This document shows positions 23,906-31,554 of a stretch of DNA of 63,300 nucleotides, one piece after another. Positions within the stretch are counted from its first letter, which is position 1. Every line of letters starts with the position of its first letter. The position numbers and the translations under genes are program-made. Source of the DNA: an uncultured Bacteroidia bacterium (lineage in GTDB: Bacteria > Bacteroidota > Bacteroidia > Bacteroidales > UBA932). The stretch is from positions 1 through 63,300 of the forward strand of contig CADBAY010000016.1 in assembly GCA_902792815.1 (NCBI GenBank), written 5' to 3'. The notes under the pieces are model-generated. The model was not told the DNA's origin. It saw only the letters and a program-made list of their open reading frames with translations, and made no database searches.

Positions 23906-24604
23906 ATGAAAAAGATAATAGTTGTATTGGCTGCCCTTACTTTAGCCATAGCTCCGGCAGCTGCCCAAAAGATTGATTATGACGGACTCGCACTCAGGTC
24001 CGGGAAAGGTGTTGATTCCAATCTTCGCGTTGCGTTCCCTATGTTCTTCGGCTTCTCCATGCCCCTTGGAGCCGATTCTGCAACGTTCCCGCAGAACAAG
24101 TTTTTCCAGAGTTTCTACTATGGACTCGAAATGGCGTCGATCCGCTTTGCTTCGCCTAATTCTCCCATAGAATTCAGCCTCGGATTGAGGTGGACTTTTA
24201 TGGACATTGCTTTTGAAGACACTTCCGTCACTTACCGCCCTTCGTCTGAGGGTGGCTACAAGACAGTGCCTATCATCGAAGAGAGCGCCACTTATGACGG
24301 CACAAAGTCAAAAGTGCATACAAACTACCTCGGTATCCCTGCCAGGCTCTATTTTACTGCAGGAAAAGCCAAGTTGTATGCCGGGGCCAGTGCCGACTAT
24401 ATGATCAAAGGCTGGACAAAGTACAGGAATCCCGGTTACCGCGAGTATTGCAACGATCTGTTCAACCGCTTCCGCGCTAGCGCAGAGGCCGGTGCCTCTT
24501 ACGGCATAATAGGCATTTTCGCCAACTACTCTTTCACTCCGTTCTTTACCGAGAGCATCAGTAAGTCGGGAGTGATATCATTCGGACTGACACTCGGAAT
24601 GTAA
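23906..24604 (+). CDS. Outer-membrane beta-barrel protein (PorT-like)
   Basis: A 232-residue protein with a signal peptide (MKKIIVVLAALTLAIAPAAAQ). Alternating hydrophobic/polar strands follow, with aromatic residues at strand ends and the terminal strand VISFGLTLGM. This is the usual appearance of small Bacteroidetes outer-membrane barrels (PorT or opacity-like). No enzymatic motif is seen. It is followed by a good intrinsic terminator. Confidence 0.75.
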   Translation: MKKIIVVLAALTLAIAPAAAQKIDYDGLALRSGKGVDSNLRVAFPMFFGFSMPLGADSATFPQNKFFQSFYYGLEMASIRFASPNSPIEFSLGLRWTFMDIAFEDTSVTYRPSSEGGYKTVPIIEESATYDGTKSKVHTNYLGIPARLYFTAGKAKLYAGASADYMIKGWTKYRNPGYREYCNDLFNRFRASAEAGASYGIIGIFANYSFTPFFTESISKSGVISFGLTLGM

Positions 24605-24612
24605 AACACCAC

Positions 24613-24640
24613 AACCTCGGATCTCCGGGGTTTTATTTTT
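24613..24640 (+). terminator. Intrinsic terminator after the OMP gene
   Basis: AACCTCGG and CCGGGGTT form an 8-base stem (one G-T pair) with loop ATCT, followed by TTTTATTTTT. It ends 8 bases before the next ATG. Confidence 0.8.
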
Positions 24641-24647
24641 ATAAACA

Positions 24648-25964
24648 ATGAGAAAACTTTTCATCCTGCTGCTTCTTGCCTGCTCGTGTACCCAGCCGGC
24701 AGTCCGTTCCGAAGTAATCGACTATGTCCCCCCTTATGCGGTGATGGCCCACCGCGGTTCAACTTACTGGGCGCCGGAAGAAACCGAGAGCGCCTGGCGC
24801 TGGGCGAGGGAAACCGGTGCGGACTACCTCGAATCGGACCTACAATGCACCAAGGACGGGGTCATCCTGGCCAATCATGACATAAACCTGACCCGGACCA
24901 CCAACATCGCCGAGGTCTTCGGGGAGGGCGTTCCTTCCGGCCGCGAGGGGTTTTACATCTCGCTGGGTTTCAGCCCCGAGGATGCCAAGGCCCAGTGCGC
25001 GCGCGACAGTGAGTCCTTCAAGCCATACCATGCATCGTCGTATTATTACGCCGAGCTACTTACGCTGGATGCCGGCAGCTGGTTCAATAAAGCAAGGCCC
25101 GCACAGGCGCGCCCCGCATTTGAAGGGAGCCAGTACGTATCCGCCCTCCAGGACCAGATAGCATACGCGGAGGGCAAGCGCCTTAGGAGAGATGCCGCAG
25201 GAGACCGCATTCTCCCCTTCAAGCTCAAAGAAGACTGCGCAGGCCTTACCCTTGAAGAGCTGGCAGCGCAGGGCAAGGAAGGGGGTAAATACATGGAAAT
25301 CATAGACTACGATTTCTCTCAAGCCTACGAGGACGACCCAGCCGACACCGGCAACAGGCCGGGAATATACATCGAATTCAAGGAGCCTGAAGTGAATCCC
25401 GAAGACATGGAGCAAAGGGTTTACGACATACTCGACGCCGCAGGGTGGAACATACTCACAAAGCCCGCCGCCGAAAGCGATTTCTACAGAGACGGCAAAG
25501 TCAGGGTGGGACTGACCAGCGGCAAGGTGATTCTCCAGACCTTCTCGCGGCAGTCGCTTTGCAGGGCAAATGCCGTTTTCAAGGGTAAAGTACCGATGTG
25601 CTTCCTTTTATGGCGCAGCGACTGGAACGGCGAACTTGATACGCCGTCAAGCTACACGGATATTATCAAGTGGGCCAAAGACAACGGAGCACAGATTATC
25701 GGTCCGTCCATTTCCGGCGCGCCGAACGACTACGACGAACTGGACGCCGCCTGGCAGGCCGAACTGGTGCACAAGGCGGAGATGCTCAACCACCCATATT
25801 CTTTCGACACCCTCGAACAGATGGAAGAGCACGCCCTCCGCTCCGACGGATTCTTTACCAACCGCTCCGAACTTACCTTGCAATACTTGATAGACAAGGG
25901 CTTGCGCAAAGCCGACGCCCCTGTCCCCGACCCTGTTGAGTCATTGGTCCGACTGGGATACTGA
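24648..25964 (+). CDS. Glycerophosphodiester phosphodiesterase family lipoprotein
   Basis: A 438-residue protein with a lipoprotein signal (LLLACSC). The GDPD catalytic blocks are VMAHRGSTYWAPEET (His-Arg), then YLESDLQCTKDGVILANHD with the metal ligands Glu and Asp and the catalytic His. The C-terminal barrel part contains YIEFKEP and LWRSDWNG. It should hydrolyse glycerophosphodiesters, giving glycerol-3-phosphate and an alcohol, in the envelope. At 438 residues it is longer than the minimal family fold (about 250) because of an insertion around 95-215. It ends at a bidirectional terminator shared with tRNA-Val. Confidence 0.9.
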   Translation: MRKLFILLLLACSCTQPAVRSEVIDYVPPYAVMAHRGSTYWAPEETESAWRWARETGADYLESDLQCTKDGVILANHDINLTRTTNIAEVFGEGVPSGREGFYISLGFSPEDAKAQCARDSESFKPYHASSYYYAELLTLDAGSWFNKARPAQARPAFEGSQYVSALQDQIAYAEGKRLRRDAAGDRILPFKLKEDCAGLTLEELAAQGKEGGKYMEIIDYDFSQAYEDDPADTGNRPGIYIEFKEPEVNPEDMEQRVYDILDAAGWNILTKPAAESDFYRDGKVRVGLTSGKVILQTFSRQSLCRANAVFKGKVPMCFLLWRSDWNGELDTPSSYTDIIKWAKDNGAQIIGPSISGAPNDYDELDAAWQAELVHKAEMLNHPYSFDTLEQMEEHALRSDGFFTNRSELTLQYLIDKGLRKADAPVPDPVESLVRLGY

Positions 25965-25971
25965 CAAACAA

Positions 25972-26002
25972 AAAACTGCCGGCCTTGACGGTCGGCAGTT
26001 TT
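25972..26002. terminator. Bidirectional terminator between GDPD gene and tRNA-Val
   Basis: AAAACTGCCG (25972-25981) pairs with CGGCAGTTTT (25993-26002). An inner CC/GG pair lies beyond one mismatch, with A and T runs on both sides. It can stop transcription of the GDPD gene (plus) and the tRNA (minus). Confidence 0.8.
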
Positions 26003-26079
26003 GGTAGGGACGGTCGGATTCGAACCGACGACCTCTTCAATGTGACTGAAGCGCTCTAAACCAGCTGAGCTACGCCCCT
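26002..26079 (-). tRNA. tRNA-Val (anticodon CAC)
   Basis: All arms fold. The acceptor is AGGGGCG/CGTCCCT, with a D arm GCTC/GAGC. The anticodon stem is CTTCA/TGAAG with loop GTCACAT, so the anticodon is CAC (26042-26044 on the plus strand), reading GUG. There is a 5-base variable loop, and a T arm GTCGG/CCGAC with loop TTCGAAT. The CCA end is encoded (ACCA). The gene is 78 bases including CCA. Confidence 0.95.
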
Positions 26080-26110
26080 GTTTCCCGAAACGGGAATGCA
26101 AAGATGAGAC

Positions 26111-26146
26111 TTTTTCCGCAATTATGCAAAATAATCGGCGGAAAAA
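26111..26146 (-). terminator. Hairpin after the fimbrillin-like gene
   Basis: TTTTTCCGC (26111-26119) and GCGGAAAAA (26138-26146) form a perfect 9-base stem with an 18-base AT-rich loop. It lies just beyond the stop codon of the minus-strand gene at 26160. A smaller TTCCCG-AAA-CGGGAA hairpin (26082-26096) follows just before the tRNA. Confidence 0.6.
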
Positions 26147-26159
26147 TTCTCTAACCTCT

Positions 26160-28139
26160 CTAAGGCTCTATATATGCCGTATTTGCTTTTATACTCGTTC
26201 CGTTATACAGGGCGAACACAGGGGTGCTGGAGGTCGATGCAGAAGACAGTACATAGCACTTTCCGCTCTGGCAAGTCTTTGCTGAGAGCGTACCCTTGAG
26301 GATATTGCCGCTGATGGATACGGGAGTGCCTGTGCCTGGCTCGAAGGTTACCGAAGAGGACGAAGACTTGACAATCACGGCAGAGCCGGCAGGGATTACG
26401 CTTCCTGCGGGGATCTGCTTGAGCGAGGCATATCCGTTAACAAATTCGGTTACATAGTAAACCTGGGCTCCGGCAGGCACCTTAACCTTGAAATCGACAT
26501 ACATAGTCGCCCAGCCTTGTGAAGGAATGGATAGACGGCAATAGCGATTGTATATCATCTCTATGTCGTCTATGAACATCTCGTCATTCTTCTTGCCGCC
26601 GCCGGGATAGGAATTGGTGGCGATATTAATGAGGATAAAGCTGGGATTTGTACTGTAGTCGTACTTGAAAGGAAGGGCAAATCTCTTCCACGCTCCGTTG
26701 GTTTTGGTGATATTGTTGATGGAAGCTTCGCCTATATGATGCGTACCGCCTGTGCAGTCGGATGCGTTATAGCCACTTTTATAATCGACATTATCGTGCA
26801 GAATAGCCTCTACTTTTGAGTAAGGATGATTTGAATCCGTTCCTTCGGGCTGATTGAACTTGACCCACACAACCAGCGAGTCAGGCCGGCCGGTGAAATT
26901 CATATGGAAAGGATTGGCCTTATTATTAATGGTTATCGAACCATCCTGATCCGTATAGTTGTAGTTACCGGTGCCGGCAGCGCTTGTATTGCTGGCATAA
27001 ACTCTTCCGGTGGTGAGGTTGCCCTGTGCTGTAGCTATACTGGCAATAGACCGTGACCAAATCCGGCAGGAATACGATCCTGACGTACCCGGGCGCTTGT
27101 CCGTTGACTTTGCCACCTGGCGGTTTTTGCTGTCATACCCTAATTTTAAAGTAAGTTGTTCAAACCAGCTTCCGCCAATTTCGAAAGTCTGGAAAGAATT
27201 CCAATTGTTGGGAAGATTGGTGCCATCAATCGTCCAGGTCTCGAAATCGCCGTTGGTTATCTGGGGTGTGCTTTCAGGCAATACGGTAAGCGTCTGGCTC
27301 ATCTGGCTGGTGACGGGATTCCCCACTTGAGCGGCATCGAAGAACTCCAGGGAGGCGGGAACTGTCCCGATGTTCTTGATAACGCCGGCGGCAAATGGCT
27401 TACCGGTACCGAAGTCTTTGTTCACAAGTGCGATTTTGCCATCGCCGCGGGTAAATGCCATCTGGAGCCTCTTGCCGGTGCCCGGGACAACTGCCAACAC
27501 ATATTCGCCGGACAATGCAGAAGAAGAGCTCAGCACAACGCTCTTGTCGCTGCTGCTCGAAGGAGAACCTGCGCTCACGGCAAAGCTGTTGGTATTTACC
27601 GAGAAAGAACCGCTCAGAAGGCCGTCGCTCAGTATTTCCACCTTCCGTACATTCAAAGAAGAAGGTACCGAGAACTTGACCAGGCAGCAGACATTGTGGA
27701 ATACAAAACCGCCTTCCTGGCTGCCGGCAGCAACCATTATGGCATCCGCCGCGCTGCCCGACTGCTCATGAGGAAGAGTCAGTGTAATCGATCCGCCGCT
27801 GACAGAGGCGCCGGAATCATATGGATAGAATGCAGTCGTGAGCACTGAGCCAGAGGGCTTCTGCCCCGAGAAAGTGGTGCTGGACGCGCCTCCCTCTCCG
27901 GCAGTAAAAGCAGGGCAAAGCTGCCCGTCAGAAGTAAAGATGCCTATCCGGTCTCCTGCGTTCCACACCGGAGTCTTGCCGTCAAGAGACACTTTGGACT
28001 CAAGCAAAGTTGCCTCTACCGTAGCATCAACGTAAAGAATATCATTATCAGCGGGAGTCTCCTTCCCCGCTTCTTTCCGGCAGCCGATCATTGATGTCAG
28101 AGCGGCCAAAACAAATACTAAAGCTACTCTTTTCATCAT
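26160..28139 (-). CDS. Fimbrillin-like lipoprotein with PCMD-type domain
   Basis: The 659-residue protein starts at MMKRVALVFVLAALTSMIGC, a lipoprotein signal. The N-terminal 270 residues look like a fimbrillin/Mfa-type beta domain (WNAGDRIGIFTSDG, TAFYPYD, YVLAVVPGTG). The middle (about 295-540) resembles the putative carbohydrate-metabolism domain (NGDFETWTIDGTNLPNNWNSF ends its first strand; later FIDDIEMIYN). The last 120 residues are Ser-rich and beta-type. It is probably surface-exposed and binds glycans or assembles as an adhesin. The ATG overlaps the TGA of a 45-residue ORF (ATGATGA), so the two are translated together. Confidence 0.8.
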   Translation of the reverse strand: MMKRVALVFVLAALTSMIGCRKEAGKETPADNDILYVDATVEATLLESKVSLDGKTPVWNAGDRIGIFTSDGQLCPAFTAGEGGASSTTFSGQKPSGSVLTTAFYPYDSGASVSGGSITLTLPHEQSGSAADAIMVAAGSQEGGFVFHNVCCLVKFSVPSSLNVRKVEILSDGLLSGSFSVNTNSFAVSAGSPSSSSDKSVVLSSSSALSGEYVLAVVPGTGKRLQMAFTRGDGKIALVNKDFGTGKPFAAGVIKNIGTVPASLEFFDAAQVGNPVTSQMSQTLTVLPESTPQITNGDFETWTIDGTNLPNNWNSFQTFEIGGSWFEQLTLKLGYDSKNRQVAKSTDKRPGTSGSYSCRIWSRSIASIATAQGNLTTGRVYASNTSAAGTGNYNYTDQDGSITINNKANPFHMNFTGRPDSLVVWVKFNQPEGTDSNHPYSKVEAILHDNVDYKSGYNASDCTGGTHHIGEASINNITKTNGAWKRFALPFKYDYSTNPSFILINIATNSYPGGGKKNDEMFIDDIEMIYNRYCRLSIPSQGWATMYVDFKVKVPAGAQVYYVTEFVNGYASLKQIPAGSVIPAGSAVIVKSSSSSVTFEPGTGTPVSISGNILKGTLSAKTCQSGKCYVLSSASTSSTPVFALYNGTSIKANTAYIEP

Positions 28140-28273
28140 CCAAAAATGTTTTCGAAGTCCTCCCCGTAGTCGGATGTGGAGCCGCCGGCTCCATCGACAG
28201 GGCTCTGGCAAATAAGGGCGCCGGGAACGATGTCCAAAAGCTCAGAATCGGGCTTAATATATTGATTCTTCAT
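28136..28273 (-). CDS. Small ORF coupled to the fimbrillin-like gene
   Basis: A 45-residue peptide beginning MKNQYIKPDSELLDI, then ALICQSPVDG and a Gly-Ser stretch, ending in the acidic-aromatic tail EDFENIFG. It has no signal peptide. A TACCTTTG -7 element lies at 28306-28313, 32 bases before its ATG, and no other ORF intervenes. Its stop overlaps the start of the large lipoprotein gene. A second ORF of the same kind precedes the large adhesin gene at 49686-52481 (shared pattern Y-x-x-P-D/E-S-E, later L/I-C-x-S, acidic-aromatic end). The function is unknown. Confidence 0.7.
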   Translation of the reverse strand: MKNQYIKPDSELLDIVPGALICQSPVDGAGGSTSDYGEDFENIFG

Positions 28274-28305
28274 GATTTAATAATTCCTGTTCAAAAACAA
28301 AGCCC

Positions 28306-28313
28306 CAAAGGTA
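28306..28313 (-). promoter_or_regulatory. -7 element of the small ORF - fimbrillin operon
   Basis: The minus strand reads TACCTTTG (exact TAnnTTTG), 32 bases before the small ORF. It shows that the small ORF is inside the transcript. Confidence 0.6.
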
Positions 28314-28325
28314 CAAAAAAATACT

Positions 28326-28333
28326 TAGATTTG
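28326..28333 (+). promoter_or_regulatory. -7 element four bases from the dipeptidase ATG
   Basis: TAGATTTG ends at 28333 and ATG is at 28338, another candidate leaderless gene. It is back-to-back with the minus-strand -7 element at 28306-28313. Confidence 0.55.
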
Positions 28334-28337
28334 TAGT

Positions 28338-29888
28338 ATGAAACACATTGCAATCGTTCTTCTTGCCTTTTGGGCTTTTTGTACGCTTAGCGCTCAGGAA
28401 CATGAGTTTAGTGCGCAAAGTTGTACCAGCATAATGGTCGGGCGCCTGGCCAGCACCGACGGTTCGGTTATCACCTCCCATACCTGTGACGGGCGCTACC
28501 GTACCTGGGCATGGATCGAGCCTGCAGCAGACCACCCTAAAGGTGCAATGCACGAAGTATTGCGCGGGACCATGAAAACCGCCTTCAGAGGAGATACTAC
28601 CGGAGTCAAGCTAATGGGCACGATTCCCGAGGCCAGGCACACATACGCCTACCTCAACACCGCATATCCCGCTTTGAACGAAAAGCAGCTTGCCATAGGT
28701 GAGACGACATTCGGAGGGCCCGATACCCTTGTCAATCCAAAGGGGCTCTTCACGATAGAAGAACTTGAAAGAGTGGCCCTGCAACGCTGCACCACTGCCC
28801 GCGAAGCCATTAAACTCATGGGAGCTCTGGCGCAGAAGTACGGTTACGGCGACTCAGGAGAGTGCCTGACTCTCGCCGACCCCAAGGAAGTCTGGCAGTT
28901 TGAAATACTCGGCTGTGGCAAGGACGAAATAGGAGCCGTGTGGGCAGCCCGCCGCATTCCCGACGACCACGTGGGAGTGTCGGCCAATATCCCGCGTATC
29001 GGGAGCATCAACCGAAAGGACAAAAACTATTGCATGGCCTCCGACAACGTCGAAGCGGTAGCGCGCAAGTTCGGCCTCTGGGACGGCAAGGGCGAGTTTG
29101 TGTTCTGGCGTGCATATAACTGCGATTACGCCAAAGGACGCAACTTCCACGACCGCGAGTTCTTCATTCTTAATGCCCTGGCGCCCTCGCTGGGACTCAC
29201 TTACGACATGGACGAACTCCCCTTCTCCGTCAAGCCCGACGATAAAGTAGATGTCAGGGAGGTGATGGAACTCTTCCGCGCCACATATGAGGGCTGCGAT
29301 TTCGATATGTGCAAGAACGTAATCATCGAACGTCCCGCCAAAGGTGAAGAGCCGGCCCGCAAAGAGATCAGCCCGGTGGCCAATCCCTGGCTCACCACCA
29401 CCATGCGCAACACCCTCAACACCATCGCCCCCGGCACTGTGGAGTTCCGCCGCACGGTTGCGGTGGCCTGGTGCGCATATTCACACGTCACGCAGCTGCG
29501 CTCGTGGCTTCCCGACGCCGTGGGCGGAATATGCTGGCTGAGCGTGGACAATCCTGCACAGAGCCCCCGCATACCGGTTTTCTGCGGCACAAGCAAGCTT
29601 CCCGATGCATTCCTCAAATGCGGACAGAATAAATGGGATGAAGATGCCGTTGTATGGAAATTCCGTCCCGCCAATAAACTCGCCACACTCGCCTGGCAAA
29701 GCACCAAGAAGGGTTTTATGGAAAACGTACTTGCCATAGAAGACACGGCCTTCGAGGGACTGCCGGACCTTGAATCGGCCCCCGCCACCGCCCTCGACGG
29801 CTATACAGCCGCCATTTTCAACCAGGCCGCCGCCCTCTGGAAAGATATGGAACACGCTTATTGGGTCAAATTCGGAACCGGTTTTTAG
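28338..29888 (+). CDS. C69 family dipeptidase
   Basis: A 516-residue secreted Ntn-hydrolase. After the signal peptide (ending near LSAQ) comes SCTSIMVGRLASTDGSVI, in which the Cys becomes the N-terminal nucleophile after processing. Downstream blocks include GEIT/GETTFGGPD, SGECLTLADPKEVWQFE, DDHVGVSANIPRIG and NPWLTTTMRN, all usual in C69 (PepD-like) peptidases. It should hydrolyse dipeptides in the periplasm or at the surface. Length is normal for the Bacteroidales members. Confidence 0.93.
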   Translation: MKHIAIVLLAFWAFCTLSAQEHEFSAQSCTSIMVGRLASTDGSVITSHTCDGRYRTWAWIEPAADHPKGAMHEVLRGTMKTAFRGDTTGVKLMGTIPEARHTYAYLNTAYPALNEKQLAIGETTFGGPDTLVNPKGLFTIEELERVALQRCTTAREAIKLMGALAQKYGYGDSGECLTLADPKEVWQFEILGCGKDEIGAVWAARRIPDDHVGVSANIPRIGSINRKDKNYCMASDNVEAVARKFGLWDGKGEFVFWRAYNCDYAKGRNFHDREFFILNALAPSLGLTYDMDELPFSVKPDDKVDVREVMELFRATYEGCDFDMCKNVIIERPAKGEEPARKEISPVANPWLTTTMRNTLNTIAPGTVEFRRTVAVAWCAYSHVTQLRSWLPDAVGGICWLSVDNPAQSPRIPVFCGTSKLPDAFLKCGQNKWDEDAVVWKFRPANKLATLAWQSTKKGFMENVLAIEDTAFEGLPDLESAPATALDGYTAAIFNQAAALWKDMEHAYWVKFGTGF

Positions 29889-29908
29889 TACGGCCCGATA
29901 TTTTTTAT

Positions 29909-29916
29909 TACATTTG
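29909..29916 (+). promoter_or_regulatory. -7 element of the beta-helix protein gene
   Basis: TACATTTG, an exact TAnnTTTG, 27 bases upstream of the ATG at 29944. Confidence 0.55.
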
Positions 29917-29943
29917 CAATATTGTTGTTAACCAATACATAGC

Positions 29944-31485
29944 ATGAAAAAATTAACTCTGTTCATTGCTGCTGCTCTGTGCATCGCAGCATTCCAGCCT
30001 GCTCAGGCGCAAGGCGTTCTGGGCTCACTGAAAAACAAGGTTACCGGTGCTGCCCAGAACGAAGTTCGCAAAGCCGCCCAGAAAGGCGTTGAAAACGCCA
30101 AGCAAAATGCCAGGGACAAGGCCGAGACCGAAAAGTGGGCTTCAAAGGCCGGCCCTGGGAAAACACTCTATGTAAGTGTTTCCACCGGTTCCGCCCGTGC
30201 AGACGGACTTACTCCCCAGACTCCCATGAAAGACCTTCAGAAGGCCGTCAACACCGCAGAAGACAACGATGTGATCTATGTTGCCGAGGGTAACTATCTT
30301 GGCAATCTTGACCGTGGATACATCGAAATAGGCAAGTTCGGTGATTCATCTCACGAACTTGGAAAGTTTATCAGTCTCTATGGAGGCTGGTCAACGGACT
30401 TCAGCGAGAGGGACGTTATTAAACACGTGACCAAGTTCCAGCCCAGCGACCATACTTTCATCGCTCCCCTCTTCAATTTTAATGCAAGAAGGCCCTATGG
30501 GTACAAAGGTCCCCTCGGCGATGTGGTCGTGGACGGCTTCGTCTTCGACTTCGGCGAGAATAACCGCTACTGCGTAGCAAACGTCGATGACGAAAGGACA
30601 GGCACTCCCAACAAGGGTGTACTCACTGGACGCATCCTTTGCGATGATGAATCTCCCGCTGTTCCCAAGGAGGGATATATGAGCGGCGACGAATATGCCC
30701 TTCATATGGATGTTGAAGGCAATGTCCGCGTTTCAAACTGCATCTTTGTGAACTGCCGCGACTATGGTCTCAATGCCCTTATGGGCAAGGGCCACATGGA
30801 AGTATGCAACAATATCTTCATTTCCTGTAAGTATGCAGCCTGCCAGATCAAGGGTAATGTGAGGGATGACGACATCGACAAGGTCTCACTTGACTTCCAC
30901 CACAACACAGTTCTCTTTACCTGGACCCGTAACAAGACCTACGAGGATATGGGACAGGGCTTCCGCTTTATGAACGGTATCCGCACCATCGACGTTCACA
31001 ACAATATCTTCGGGTGCAATTCCAACTGCGCTGTAGAAAGGGTGTACTATGAATCCAACAAGCAGATGGAGGCACTTAAAGAGAGCAACCTGTATGACAA
31101 CTATTTCTTTGCCAACAGGCGTGACCTTGAACTCGCTTCCATGGGCAAGGCTACTATTTCCGTTTTCGCTTCCCAGATCGAAGAAGTGGACGAGAGCCTC
31201 ATCGGTCCCAAGTTCGAGGGCAATATGGAACTGCCCAGCGGCAACGATGCTTTCATAAACGCAATCGACAAGTCTTATCTTCAGGGATATATGAGCCTGG
31301 AGGTTTCAAAGACCCAGAGTTACAATGCCAATTCGGCCGCAAATCAAATTAACCGTCTCTTCGGCATGAACCAGCAAGGTTCAGAGATTGTGCGTCCGAA
31401 CATGTTCGGCAACAAGTACCCTTGGCAAAAGGCCAAGGATCTCTTCGGCAAGGTTCCCGGATACGGAGCACAGATGCCCGAATAA
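29944..31485 (+). CDS. Secreted right-handed beta-helix protein
   Basis: A 513-residue protein. A signal peptide (ending QPAQAQ) and an Ala/Lys/Glu-rich helix with possible coiled coil (about 25-65) come first. A parallel beta-helix region follows (about 75-430) with typical turns: GKTLYVSVSTGSARADGLTP, VIYVAEGNYLG, VRVSNCIFVNCRDYGLNAL, MEVCNNIFISCKYAACQIKG, IDVHNNIFGCNSNCAVE. This fold is shared by pectate lyase-like polysaccharide enzymes and surface proteins. No catalytic set is recognised, so binding or lyase activity cannot be decided. A strong terminator follows. Confidence 0.8.
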   Translation: MKKLTLFIAAALCIAAFQPAQAQGVLGSLKNKVTGAAQNEVRKAAQKGVENAKQNARDKAETEKWASKAGPGKTLYVSVSTGSARADGLTPQTPMKDLQKAVNTAEDNDVIYVAEGNYLGNLDRGYIEIGKFGDSSHELGKFISLYGGWSTDFSERDVIKHVTKFQPSDHTFIAPLFNFNARRPYGYKGPLGDVVVDGFVFDFGENNRYCVANVDDERTGTPNKGVLTGRILCDDESPAVPKEGYMSGDEYALHMDVEGNVRVSNCIFVNCRDYGLNALMGKGHMEVCNNIFISCKYAACQIKGNVRDDDIDKVSLDFHHNTVLFTWTRNKTYEDMGQGFRFMNGIRTIDVHNNIFGCNSNCAVERVYYESNKQMEALKESNLYDNYFFANRRDLELASMGKATISVFASQIEEVDESLIGPKFEGNMELPSGNDAFINAIDKSYLQGYMSLEVSKTQSYNANSAANQINRLFGMNQQGSEIVRPNMFGNKYPWQKAKDLFGKVPGYGAQMPE

Positions 31486-31501
31486 TCCTTCTTTGATGAC
31501 A

Positions 31502-31535
31502 AAAGCCGCCGGCCTCATTCCAGGCCGGCGGCTTT
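31502..31535. terminator. Strong bidirectional terminator
   Basis: A perfect 14-base stem (31502-31515 with 31522-31535; AAAGCCGCCGGCCT and its complement) with loop CATTCC lies between the convergent beta-helix and rhamnosidase genes. It is flanked by A and T residues on both sides. Confidence 0.85.
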
Positions 31536-31554
31536 GCTTTATCATAAAACCCCG

